A program made the translations under genes and the position numbers. The notes beneath the pieces are model-generated. The model searched no databases, had not been told where the DNA came from, and saw only the letters and a list, made by a program, of their open reading frames with translations. This document shows positions 18,511-26,577 of a stretch of 64,000 nucleotides of DNA, piece after piece (within the stretch, counting starts at the first letter, position 1; every line of letters starts with the position of its first letter). The DNA is from Flavobacterium kayseriense. GTDB lineage: Bacteria; Bacteroidota; Bacteroidia; Flavobacteriales; Flavobacteriaceae. The stretch spans positions 1,300,744-1,364,743 of the forward strand of contig NZ_JACRUI010000001.1 in assembly GCF_014305095.1 (NCBI RefSeq), in the 5' to 3' direction.

Positions 18511-18656
18511 AGCCATTTCTCGCTTTTCATTACAAGTTTTTGTTCGCCCGTTTGTTTTTCCAAAGTTCCGGGAGGAGCTTCCTCCGGTCGCTCTGCCGCA
18601 ACAGGAAAACAAAAAACGGCCTTCACAAAAAGCTTTCTATTGCAATCGGGGCTAGG
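18511..18656. repeat. Intergenic palindromic element, copy C (long form)
   Basis: Left end AGCCATTTCTCGCTTTTCAT and right end AAGCTTTCTATTGCAATCGG followed by GGCTAG. The inner arms TTGTTTTTCC and GGAAAACAA pair. The core GGAGCTTCCTCCGGTCGCTC matches the core of copy B. Short reading frames on both strands across it are spurious. Confidence 0.7.
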
Positions 18657-18689
18657 AGAGTTGTGCTCAGAAGAATGATTTCTGCATAG

Positions 18690-18730
18690 TATGTCATTGT
18701 GAGTAACTATGCAATCACAAGAGCCAAAGA
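18690..18730. repeat. Degenerate TCATTGCGAG-type interspersed repeat
   Basis: Contains TGTCATTGTGAGTAACTATG followed by CAATCACAAGAG. This resembles the common bacterial intergenic motif GTCATTGCGAG...GAAGCAATC with several substitutions. Only one copy is seen in this window, so the assignment rests on recall of the motif. Confidence 0.3.
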
Positions 18731-18775
18731 AATTTAATGATGTTATTTTATAGGATAGGAACTGTTTTTTACTAA

Positions 18776-18916
18776 TTACGACCACACTAAAGGATTGTCT
18801 TCGTCGAATTTCATTTCGTGTGGCAGAAGGGGAATATTTACTGCATTTCCGAGAGTTCGGTTGGTAAAATGAAAATCCCGACTACAAAATGCAATCGGGA
18901 AATTAATAGTAATCTG
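18776..18916 (-). pseudogene. Possible coding remnant without a start codon
   Basis: A 46-codon open frame on the minus strand ends at a normal stop and reads like real protein over its last 35 residues (SRDFHFTNRTLGNAVNIPLL, then PHEMKF and NPLVWS). It has no ATG, GTG or TTG at a sensible place and is closed by an in-frame stop upstream. It may be the C-terminal stub of a decayed gene. A CCCGA/TCGGG hairpin (18876-18900) crosses it and could serve as the terminator of the reductase gene. The family is not recognised. Confidence 0.3.
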
Positions 18917-18950
18917 TCAGCCTATATTAGGTGGATTGAACAGTTCATTG

Positions 18951-20021
18951 TTAAGAAGGTATAATGTTCTCTTCTTTTAGTTTAGCAAACAAATTAAAGA
19001 AAGATTCTCTTGTATCTTGATATTCGGTAAATCCTAATTTACGACTTTTAGACATATCTGTCATAACCTCTATCGGACGTCCCAAGTCAAGGTCTGTATG
19101 CCAAGGAGAAGCTAATTTGTTTAGATCAGACTCTACTAAGTTATATTTCTCAGCAATTTTTTTCCAAATAGCGTCATCATTTTGCATGATTTCTTCCAAA
19201 TTACTATTGTTTTCCACAAAACCTTGATATTCAATACCGAAATATTCTGCTACTTGTTTCCATAACCAGCTCCAGCGAAATATATCACCATTAGCTACAT
19301 TAAAGGCTTGATTTGCAGCTTCTGGTGTAGTGGCTGCCCAGACAAACTGCTTGGCTAATAGTTGCGCATCGGTCACATCAGAAATTCCATTCCACTGTGC
19401 TGCTGACCCTGGCCAAATGAAAGGAGTTCCTTTTTCTTTGCAGATACTTGCGTAAACTGCTAAAGTTGTTCCCATATTCATTAAGTTTCCAACAGCTTGC
19501 CCAATAACGGTGTGTGAACGATGAATACTCCAAGTAAAGCCGTCGCGGGTGGCTGCTGCAAAAATTCCGTCTTCCTGAGCATAGTAAAAATTGTCTAGTT
19601 TCAATCTAGGGTGTTCCTCTCTAACCGGAGTTTCAGGTAAAAATTCTTCTTGAGCATAAGCTTCAAATGGCCCTAAATAATGTTTCAATCCTGTAACTAA
19701 AGCAACGTGTTGTACTGACTTTTTTGGAGCTAATGCCTGTAACAGGTTGCGAACCATTGCACCGTTTACCTCAATGTTTTCTGCTTCTGTTTCCTTACGC
19801 ATCCAAGCGGTGAAAAAAACGTGAGTGGGTTTCACCTCTCTTAAAGCTTCTGAAAGTGATTTTAGGTCTAGTAAATCTGCTTTGATATTTTTTAGTCCTT
19901 CTAACTTCACCTCAGAATTTCGGGTAATGCCATAGGTTGTCCAATTGTTCTTGAGCAATTCTTGCGCAAGATTATTTCCTGATATTCCACTCGCTCCAAC
20001 AATTAATGCAATTTTGTTCAT
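18951..20021 (-). CDS. NAD(P)-dependent SDR family reductase (PRISE-like)
   Basis: 356-aa extended short-chain dehydrogenase. The N-terminal dinucleotide site is VGASGISGNNLA (residues 8-19). VTGLKHYLGPFEAY (near 109) and FYYAQED (near 148), which includes the active-site Tyr, are hallmarks of the PRISE group (progesterone 5-beta-reductase/iridoid synthase-like). The group reduces enones in plants; bacterial substrates are mostly unknown. A Crp-type regulator gene lies 95 bp upstream in the same direction and may control it. A possible -7 element, TAATTTTG, is at 20055-20062. Confidence 0.88.
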   Translation of the reverse strand: MNKIALIVGASGISGNNLAQELLKNNWTTYGITRNSEVKLEGLKNIKADLLDLKSLSEALREVKPTHVFFTAWMRKETEAENIEVNGAMVRNLLQALAPKKSVQHVALVTGLKHYLGPFEAYAQEEFLPETPVREEHPRLKLDNFYYAQEDGIFAAATRDGFTWSIHRSHTVIGQAVGNLMNMGTTLAVYASICKEKGTPFIWPGSAAQWNGISDVTDAQLLAKQFVWAATTPEAANQAFNVANGDIFRWSWLWKQVAEYFGIEYQGFVENNSNLEEIMQNDDAIWKKIAEKYNLVESDLNKLASPWHTDLDLGRPIEVMTDMSKSRKLGFTEYQDTRESFFNLFAKLKEENIIPS

Positions 20022-20116
20022 AATTAACTATTTTCTATTGTTTCAACTATTGAGCAAAATTATGTTACTTATATATGCTTATTGTTGATCTAAATCAAAA
20101 AAAACAGTTAATCAAA

Positions 20117-20698
20117 TTAATGATTCTTGTGCACGTTTTTCTTAATTCTACTAATCGTTTCAGTGGTGAGACCAAGATAAGATGCGATGAGGTTTTGTGG
20201 TATGCGTTGCGAAATAAATGGATACATTTTTATTAATTGAAGGTATTTTTCTTCTGCAGTATAAGAATTGGAACTGATCAACCTTCTATCTTTTGTGATT
20301 AAGCTATTTTGATACACTATTCTAAAATACCGTTCCATAGCAGGTACTTCGATCAATAATTTTTCATAGTTAGAACGCGAAAGTAATAACACTTCGCTAT
20401 CTTCAACAGCATCAATAGAAAGAATTGCTTTTTCCTCACAGATAAAGCTTTTAAAATCGGATACCCACCAGCCTTCCCATGCCAGTAAACTAATATGTTC
20501 TTGCCCCTTTTCATCTAAAGTATACGATTTTAAGACACCTTTAGATACGAAAGCTAAATTGTTGCAGTAATCACCTTCTTGAAGTAAAAATTGTTTTTTT
20601 CGTAGTTTTTTTATTTCAAAAAAAGCGGAGATCTCTTTTTTATCTTTATCTGATAATTTTACCTTTTCCTCAAGTTGTTGAAATAGTTTATGAAACAT
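20117..20698 (-). CDS. Crp/Fnr family transcriptional regulator
   Basis: 193 aa. An N-terminal cyclic-nucleotide-binding fold (residues 25-120: FLLQEGDYCNNLAFVSKGVLKSY) and a short C-terminal helix-turn-helix (PQNLIASYLGLTTETISRI). The cysteines for an Fnr iron-sulfur cluster are absent and the cAMP-contact residues are not evident. The ATG at 20698 is preferred to an in-frame start at 20770, which only adds 24 unlikely residues. Such short Crp-like proteins often control an adjacent oxidoreductase; here the PRISE reductase is immediately downstream. Confidence 0.88.
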   Translation of the reverse strand: MFHKLFQQLEEKVKLSDKDKKEISAFFEIKKLRKKQFLLQEGDYCNNLAFVSKGVLKSYTLDEKGQEHISLLAWEGWWVSDFKSFICEEKAILSIDAVEDSEVLLLSRSNYEKLLIEVPAMERYFRIVYQNSLITKDRRLISSNSYTAEEKYLQLIKMYPFISQRIPQNLIASYLGLTTETISRIKKNVHKNH

Positions 20699-20981
20699 GG
20701 ATTTTTGATTTGAAGCATTCTTATTCAACTTGCTGTTACATTTTGGTAATATCTGCTTGTAATTTGCCAAGACTAGTATTTTCAGGAATACGAAAATACG
20801 AATTAAAACGATAATTCCTCTAAAGACCTAAATACAATAAAACGAGTGTTACCAACTTGCTTTGATTTACGTATTTTTATTTATGACTAATGTGATGACG
20901 AAAAATAAGATTTGGATTACTTTCAGTAGTTGAGTTTATTTTGAAAAACATTATGGTTTAAGAGGCAAAGTAAAAATTCTA

Positions 20982-21019
20982 GCAGCCATTTCCCTCTTTT
21001 CATTACCAACGGGGCTAGG
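20982..21019. repeat. Intergenic palindromic element, copy D (centre deleted)
   Basis: GCAGCCATTTCCCTCTTTTC followed directly by ATTACCAACGGGGCTAGGG. The two ends match the ends of copy C, but the whole middle hairpin is missing. The surrounding gap 20771-21082 holds nothing else I can identify. Confidence 0.6.
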
Positions 21020-21082
21020 GGAGCAATGCAAGAAGATAATTGTAGTTATAATTTGTGTTTGATAAATTAGATAGAAATGTAA

Positions 21083-22204
21083 TCACTCTATTTCAAAAAG
21101 CAATATTTGTGTTTTCTGTTTGTCAGAGAAATTATTATCAGATACAAAAAGTATAGATTGTTTGCCATTGGCTAATTTTGGACCAAAAGTGATTCCCTCA
21201 ATATTATCTGTGAAAATGCCTAAATCATCCATGTTTAAAATTAATTTTTTAGGCGCTAATTTAAAGTCCTCCGTTTGCAATGATTTGACATTTGTTACAT
21301 CAGTAGCTAAAGATAAATCACATAAATACACTTTTATAGTGCAAGCTAGTTTACCGGTTGAATAGGAGCGTTCTACAACTAATAATCTATTTTTGCCGTA
21401 ATACTGAATAGCAGAGATTCCGTTTACAGCAAAACTTGTTTTTGGATTTGGTGCATGGGCGATAGGGTCTAATCGATATGCATATTGCGCGCTGTTTTGT
21501 CTGCTTTTGGTATCAAACTTATAAATTCTAATTAAGCCCCCTTTAGTTGTGCTCGCTTGAGTATCGTCCTCAAATAATGGTTCTTCAATATTTGTATATA
21601 GTTCAGTGAAATTTTTGTTAAATGTAATACCTTCTAATACGCCATTACTTCGCGGACCTCGCTCTTCCTTTTGCATGTTGAGGTTAGAAGGTAAATTATA
21701 AGTATTTAGGTAATTTCCTTCTATAGTTGCGGTTTGTAAAGAAGGGTTTTGGATAACGGCAAAATCTTTTGCAATAACACGAGCTCCTTCACTGCTCCAT
21801 ACCACAGATCGGGTTTTAGGGTTATATCGCATTTCCTCAGGATCAATGGAACTGTCCGGATATTTGTCCCAGTTAGCGTACTTTTGACCAGCTTCATTTT
21901 TTAGGGGAAAAACAGTTTGAAAATCAATTTGTTGCAAGGAATCTGCTGCTAATTGAATTTTTGCGGTATAAAAACGAGCGTCATTATAAATGGATCGATC
22001 ATCGCAAATAAAATAGTATAAATCATTTTTAGCGTCGAAATCTATGCTGGATAACCCACCAACAACCGTTTTTTTGAATTCTTGATTAAATGGAATTTCA
22101 ATGGTGTTGATGTATTTTAAAGTTGGCACTTCAGCAAGATTTTGTTTGCTGCTCGAGCACGATACTAACGCTAGGACACTAAAGAAAATAAGTAATTTGC
22201 GCAT
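21083..22204 (-). CDS. Esterase-like activity of phytase family lipoprotein
   Basis: 373 aa. Lipobox SCSS places the lipidated Cys at 16. The mature domain is the phytase-like beta-propeller family (PF13449): VVGGLSSIDFDAKNDLYYFI near residue 48, DPEEMRYNP near 122, EGITFNK near 194, and NIEGITFGP near the C-terminus. Repeated Asp- and Glu-rich loops suggest metal binding. Substrate unknown; the family name reflects similarity only. The start lies six bases after the truncated haemoglobin stop, so the two are an operon. Confidence 0.88.
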   Translation of the reverse strand: MRKLLIFFSVLALVSCSSSKQNLAEVPTLKYINTIEIPFNQEFKKTVVGGLSSIDFDAKNDLYYFICDDRSIYNDARFYTAKIQLAADSLQQIDFQTVFPLKNEAGQKYANWDKYPDSSIDPEEMRYNPKTRSVVWSSEGARVIAKDFAVIQNPSLQTATIEGNYLNTYNLPSNLNMQKEERGPRSNGVLEGITFNKNFTELYTNIEEPLFEDDTQASTTKGGLIRIYKFDTKSRQNSAQYAYRLDPIAHAPNPKTSFAVNGISAIQYYGKNRLLVVERSYSTGKLACTIKVYLCDLSLATDVTNVKSLQTEDFKLAPKKLILNMDDLGIFTDNIEGITFGPKLANGKQSILFVSDNNFSDKQKTQILLFEIE

Positions 22205-22210
22205 GCTATA

Positions 22211-22618
22211 TTATTTTGAATTTAGGAGATCTCCTTTTTGGTCATTATCTCTAAAATAGTTTATTTTGTAATTAAACATCTCAGCCATGTTCTTGGCACG
22301 TAGTTTTGCTTCATCTGCAATAGGACCTTGATATAAAGTGTCTACGGTTTCGGTGAACAGTTTCATCCAGCGTTCAAAATGCGCTTTGTCAATTGGTAAA
22401 TGTTTGTGCGGAGGAAAAGGGCTTCCCGAGTAAGTATGTACTTCCAGTAAAATAGTTTGCCAAAAGCGATACATTTTTTCTAAGTGATCTGGCCAATTTT
22501 CTCCTATTTTTAAGTTGAATATTGGACCTATAAAATTATCTTTTTGTACGTGACCATAAAAAGTATCTACTAGTGATTTAATATCTTCTAGAGTTGATAT
22601 GTCTGTTTGTGTTTTCAT
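22211..22618 (-). CDS. Group III truncated haemoglobin
   Basis: 135-aa haem protein of the TrHb3 class, probably binding O2 or NO. The B-helix tyrosine is in VDTFYGHV. PPHKHLPIDKAHFERWMKLF contains the distal-side residues, the proximal histidine and the G8 tryptophan expected for the class. The ATG at 22618 is chosen over an upstream in-frame start at 22645 because the promoter -7 element (22643-22650) overlaps the longer version. It is cotranscribed with the phytase-like lipoprotein. Confidence 0.9.
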   Translation of the reverse strand: MKTQTDISTLEDIKSLVDTFYGHVQKDNFIGPIFNLKIGENWPDHLEKMYRFWQTILLEVHTYSGSPFPPHKHLPIDKAHFERWMKLFTETVDTLYQGPIADEAKLRAKNMAEMFNYKINYFRDNDQKGDLLNSK

Positions 22619-22628
22619 AAATGAGAAT

Positions 22629-22653
22629 AAAAAAAGCCTACGCAAAGGTAGGC
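22629..22653 (-). terminator. Terminator of the DUF4136 gene carrying the promoter of the haemoglobin gene
   Basis: On the minus strand GCCTAC (22653-22648) pairs with GTAGGC (22641-22636), followed by seven T. The same hairpin contains TACCTTTG (22650-22643), a perfect -7 element 24 bp before the haemoglobin ATG. Termination and initiation signals share the same bases. Confidence 0.65.
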
Positions 22654-22676
22654 CATTTCTATCACATGTATTTGCA

Positions 22677-23210
22677 TTATTGTTGTGGAGGGAACTGTGT
22701 TAGGATTTTTGCCACGAACTCATTGATTCTTTTTTCCTTATCTGCTCTGTTTTGAGTTAGGTAACCTACTCCTTCACCTTGCCAAATAAGTTCTTGTTTT
22801 TTAGCATCGATGAGATCGATAAAAAGTGTTCCCTCTGTGTTAGAGCTTGCTATGGTTTGTTGTCCTCCCCACATGTAAGGATTCCATCCCCATCCCCAAC
22901 CATATCCCCAACCAGCGTTGAACTGATTGATGCTTACTTTTTCTCGTTCTTTGGTAAAAATATTAATTAAAAGGTCTGGATTCTCACTCTTCGTCATTCC
23001 TTTGAGGCTCAATTCCATGTCAATGGCACGTAAGATTCTTTTTTTATCCAGTTGTGAGATCTCAGCTTTATCAATTCCACTTTTCTGAAATGCATAAGTT
23101 TTATATTGAGTAAAGTCCACATTTTTGTCGAAATCAGAATTTACGTGTATCGTGCTGCAAGCGCCCAATATAAATAGTAATAATAGCGGTAGGAGTTTAA
23201 TTGCTTTCAT
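22677..23210 (-). CDS. DUF4136 domain lipoprotein
   Basis: 177 aa. Lipobox GACS gives lipidated Cys18, followed by the DUF4136 fold (YKTYAFQKSGIDKAE; LDKKRILRAIDMELSLKGM; NPDLLINIFTKERE). A Trp/Gly-rich loop (WGYGWGWGWNPYMWGG) in the middle is typical of the Bacteroidota members. Probably periplasmic, attached to a membrane. Function unknown. It is monocistronic, ending at a compact terminator. Confidence 0.9.
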   Translation of the reverse strand: MKAIKLLPLLLLFILGACSTIHVNSDFDKNVDFTQYKTYAFQKSGIDKAEISQLDKKRILRAIDMELSLKGMTKSENPDLLINIFTKEREKVSINQFNAGWGYGWGWGWNPYMWGGQQTIASSNTEGTLFIDLIDAKKQELIWQGEGVGYLTQNRADKEKRINEFVAKILTQFPPQQ

Positions 23211-23316
23211 GTTTTGGTTATTTATGTTCTTTGAAAATAGTATCTACTGTAATATATACCTAAGATAAAAAATTATTTTTTTGCGAGGTACAAACATCTA
23301 AATTTTAACGTCGAAA

Positions 23317-25299
23317 TTAACTATTGATTAAGCGATCGTCTACTATGTTAGGAATGGTTACCTTTAGTAACGGCTGCTGCTCCATTGCTCTTTTAATGGC
23401 GAAAATTGCCCCCTCGTTACGGGCCCAACTTCTTCTTGATATCCCGTTGTTTACATCCCAGAAAAGCATTGAGGCTAAGCGTCTTGAAGCTTCTTTAGAT
23501 CCATCAAGAACCATACCAAAGCCACCATTAATTACCTCTCCCCAGCCAACTCCTCCACCATTGTGAATAGAAACCCAAGTTGCACCGCGAAAACTATCAC
23601 CAATTACGTTTTGAATCGCCATATCAGCGGTAAAGCGGGATCCGTCGTAAATATTAGAAGTTTCTCTGTAAGGTGAGTCGGTTCCCGAGACATCATGATG
23701 GTCGCGGCCAAGAATAACAGTGCCAATTTCGCCTTTGGCTATAGCCTGATTAAAAGCTTCGGCAATTTTTACACGTCCTTCGGCATCGGCATACAATATT
23801 CGAGCTTGAGAGCCCACTACTAATTTATTGGCTTGTGCTCCTTTGATCCAAGTTATGTTGTCATGCATTTGTTGCTGAATTTCGATTGGGGCAGTTTTTG
23901 TCATTTCTTCAAGAACGGCGCAAGCAATTTCATCTGTTTTCTGTAAATCTTTAGGTTTTCCAGAGGCGCAAACCCATCTAAACGGACCGAATCCATAATC
24001 AAAACACATAGGTCCCATGATATCTTGTACATAACTAGGGTATCTGAAATCGATGTTGTTTTCAGCCATAATATTTGCTCCTGCACGCGAAGCTTCTAAT
24101 AAAAAGGCATTTCCGTAATCGAAAAAGTAAGTTCCTTTAGCGGTGTGTTTATTAATAGCATCCGTATGACGTCGTAACGTTTCTTGTACTTTTTGTTTGA
24201 ATAGGTTTGGATTTTCAGCCATAAGGACATTCGCTTCTTCAAATGAAATTCCGACAGGATAATAGCCTCCTGCCCAAGGATTATGTAGCGAAGTTTGGTC
24301 ACTACCAAGGTCAATATGGATGTTTTCTTGGTCGAATTTTTCCCATACATCAACTACGTTTCCTAAATAAGCTAAAGATATCACTTCGTTATTGGCTTTG
24401 GCCAAAGCAACTCTGCTTACCAATTGATCGAGGTCCTCGATAATTTCGTTAATCCAACCTTGATTGTGACGAATATGGGTGATTTTTGGATTTACTTCGG
24501 CACAGACTGTGATGCAGCCGGCAATATTACCAGCCTTGGGTTGAGCTCCGCTCATTCCACCTAAGCCTGAGGTGACGAATAAGCCACCTTCTGGCAATTT
24601 TTTTATTTTTCTGAATCCATTTAAAACAGTGATCGTAGTTCCATGAACAATGCCTTGTGGTCCAATATACATATAACTTCCGGCTGTCATTTGACCATAT
24701 TGGGATACACCGAGGGCATTCATTTTTTCCCAATCATCAGGTTGAGAGTAGTTAGGAATTACCATTCCGTTTGTAACCACGACTCTTGGGGCTTCTTTAT
24801 GCGAAGGGAATAGGCCCATGGGGTGTCCAGAATACATGGTTAGGGTTTGGTCTTCGGTCATTTCAGACAAATATTGCATGGTCAATAAATACTGCGCCCA
24901 ATTTTGAAACACGGCACCATTACCACCATAAGTGATTAATTCATGTGGATGTTGTGCAACGGCATTATCCAGATTGTTCTGAATCATCAGCATAATAGCT
25001 TTTGCCTGTTCACACGTTCCAGGATAATCTTCAATAGCATAGGCGCGCATTTCGTAATCCGGACGAAAGCGATACATGTATATTCGACCATAAGTGTCTA
25101 ATTCATTTTGGAATTCAGGCAGTAATGCTGCGTGGTGTTTTGGTTCAAAATAGCGTAAAGCATTGCGAAGCGCTAGTTTTTTTTCCTCTGACGTAAGAAT
25201 TTGTTTTCGCTTTGGTGCGTGATTTATGTTGGCCTCATAGGGTTTTGGATTAGGTAAGGTATCAGGTATTCCTTGTGTGATTTGTTCTTTAAAAGTCAT
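23317..25299 (-). CDS. hutU: Urocanate hydratase
   Basis: NAD-dependent enzyme of histidine degradation that converts urocanate to imidazolone propionate. 660 aa, the long version of the family. The nucleotide-binding stretch SGLGGMSGAQPKAG lies near residue 245 and the active-site cysteine block DYGFGPFRWVCASGKP near 450. The ATG at 25299 gives MTFKEQITQGIPD; six codons upstream is an alternative. No hutH, hutI or hutG is nearby, so the gene is isolated here from the rest of the pathway. Confidence 0.95.
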   Translation of the reverse strand: MTFKEQITQGIPDTLPNPKPYEANINHAPKRKQILTSEEKKLALRNALRYFEPKHHAALLPEFQNELDTYGRIYMYRFRPDYEMRAYAIEDYPGTCEQAKAIMLMIQNNLDNAVAQHPHELITYGGNGAVFQNWAQYLLTMQYLSEMTEDQTLTMYSGHPMGLFPSHKEAPRVVVTNGMVIPNYSQPDDWEKMNALGVSQYGQMTAGSYMYIGPQGIVHGTTITVLNGFRKIKKLPEGGLFVTSGLGGMSGAQPKAGNIAGCITVCAEVNPKITHIRHNQGWINEIIEDLDQLVSRVALAKANNEVISLAYLGNVVDVWEKFDQENIHIDLGSDQTSLHNPWAGGYYPVGISFEEANVLMAENPNLFKQKVQETLRRHTDAINKHTAKGTYFFDYGNAFLLEASRAGANIMAENNIDFRYPSYVQDIMGPMCFDYGFGPFRWVCASGKPKDLQKTDEIACAVLEEMTKTAPIEIQQQMHDNITWIKGAQANKLVVGSQARILYADAEGRVKIAEAFNQAIAKGEIGTVILGRDHHDVSGTDSPYRETSNIYDGSRFTADMAIQNVIGDSFRGATWVSIHNGGGVGWGEVINGGFGMVLDGSKEASRRLASMLFWDVNNGISRRSWARNEGAIFAIKRAMEQQPLLKVTIPNIVDDRLINS

Positions 25300-25474
25300 C
25301 GTATAGAGTGTTTTCATTATACTGTGTTTTTACTTGCAAGTGCTCTTGTATATACATTAGGGATAACGAATATCCGAACGATGGTAGGATTTAAAGATGG
25401 TAATCCTAAACCTTTGAGCGCAAATATCCATGATGTTTAATTTGTTATGAGGTGTATTAAAGCTTGCAATTTGC

Positions 25475-25651
25475 TTACTTTTTGATTGTTCCTGTTTTTT
25501 TATCAAAACCATAAGGGCAGTGACGACAGCCGCTTTTACAACAATGACCTCTTTTGAGGTGATGCTTTTCTGTGAAACATTTATAGCCCTCTGGGGTATA
25601 ATAGAAATCTTCTCCTTCGATTAGTTTAGATTGGTTTTCTTGATTTAGCAT
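25475..25651 (-). CDS. DUF5522 small cysteine-rich protein
   Basis: 58 aa. The Cys-rich C-terminal block HCCKSGCRHCPYGF has four Cys and flanking His, suggesting zinc or iron-sulfur binding, and identifies DUF5522. The ATG at 25651 is chosen; upstream in-frame sequence to 25708 is AT-rich and lacks the family pattern. A possible -7 element, TAAATTTG, is at 25719-25726. Function unknown. Confidence 0.85.
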   Translation of the reverse strand: MLNQENQSKLIEGEDFYYTPEGYKCFTEKHHLKRGHCCKSGCRHCPYGFDKKTGTIKK

Positions 25652-25726
25652 GTATGAAAAAATATAGTTTTTATGCTGTAATGTATTGTAGTTAATTTTG
25701 CGACGCAATTCGTATCTACAAATTTA

Positions 25727-26004
25727 TTCTTTTTAGAATGATTACTCTTCCTATTTGCATTTATTTAAAAGCGGGGTTCTGATTAGTTTTGTCGTTCAAC
25801 ACGAGTATTTTTAAAATTCCTTCCATATTGTTGTATCGAATGTTAATGTATGGGTAATAAAAAAGGCAACTAGTTACTAGCAATACAACATTTCCGTTAT
25901 TTGTAATTATTGATTACATTGTATTATCTCTGCGGATTTTATTTTCTTTACGGCTATATATTGAGATTGTTTTTTGTCCTATTCACTAATTGATTCTCTT
26001 GCCT
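25727..26004. other. Non-coding AT-rich gap
   Basis: About 280 bp between divergent genes. I see no reading frame, RNA gene, palindromic element or convincing promoter pair in it apart from the -7 element noted for the DUF5522 gene. Confidence 0.4.
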
Positions 26005-26337
26005 ATGTTTGTCATTGTTTCTAAAGTTTTTGTTCCTAGGGGGTTTCGAGCTATCACTATATTTCCTTTTATTTTATTGAGATACAGGGAGGATAAAAAA
26101 GACGACCAATTACTTAATCACGAAAAAATTCATTTAAGACAACAATTAGAGTTACTCATTGTTCCGTTTTATTTATGGTATTCTTTAGAGTATTTTTTGA
26201 AATTATTTCGTTATGGAGACAAAAACTTAGCCTATCGTTCTATTTCCTTTGAAAGAGAGGCTTATTCTTATGAAGATGATTTAAGTTTTTTGCAAAAGAG
26301 ACCATTTTGGTTTTTTGTGAATTTTCTGAACAAATAG
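26005..26337 (+). CDS. Small hypothetical protein with HEKIH motif
   Basis: 110 aa. Starts with a hydrophobic segment (MFVIVSKVFVP...AITIFPFILL) and contains HEKIHLRQQLELL near residue 44, an HExxH zinc-peptidase-like motif, followed by a second hydrophobic stretch (IVPFYLWYSLEYFLKL). A downstream Glu in FEREAYSYEDD could be the third ligand, as in gluzincin-like folds. The ATG at 26005 is preferred over TTG at 25990. Whether it is a true protease is unknown. Confidence 0.72.
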   Translation: MFVIVSKVFVPRGFRAITIFPFILLRYREDKKDDQLLNHEKIHLRQQLELLIVPFYLWYSLEYFLKLFRYGDKNLAYRSISFEREAYSYEDDLSFLQKRPFWFFVNFLNK

Positions 26338-26496
26338 ACATCGAACAGGAAACAGATGGATTATTAGAACTATTTATGGTTTTTTACCCTGTCAATTTAG
26401 TAAGATAAAGAGTGCCAAATATAGATAAAAATGCATTTAGTCGATTATTTGTGTACTTTATCTATGTTTTTAACAATTAGTGATTGTTTTTTATTG

Positions 26497-26504
26497 TATT
26501 TTTG
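26497..26504 (+). promoter_or_regulatory. Promoter -7 element of the T9SS cargo gene
   Basis: TATTTTTG, 73 bp before the ATG. The long leader has no recognised structure. Confidence 0.4.
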
Positions 26505-26577
26505 AAACAAGATAATTGAAATAAAAATTTAATTATTCTTCAGATTCAATTTTATTAAATATTCAATTGACTAGCTT

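Noticed and set aside
18504..18785. 93-codon frame on the minus strand and a 74-codon frame on the plus strand
   Set aside because: Both run through palindromic element C; the residue pattern is not protein-like and they overlap each other.
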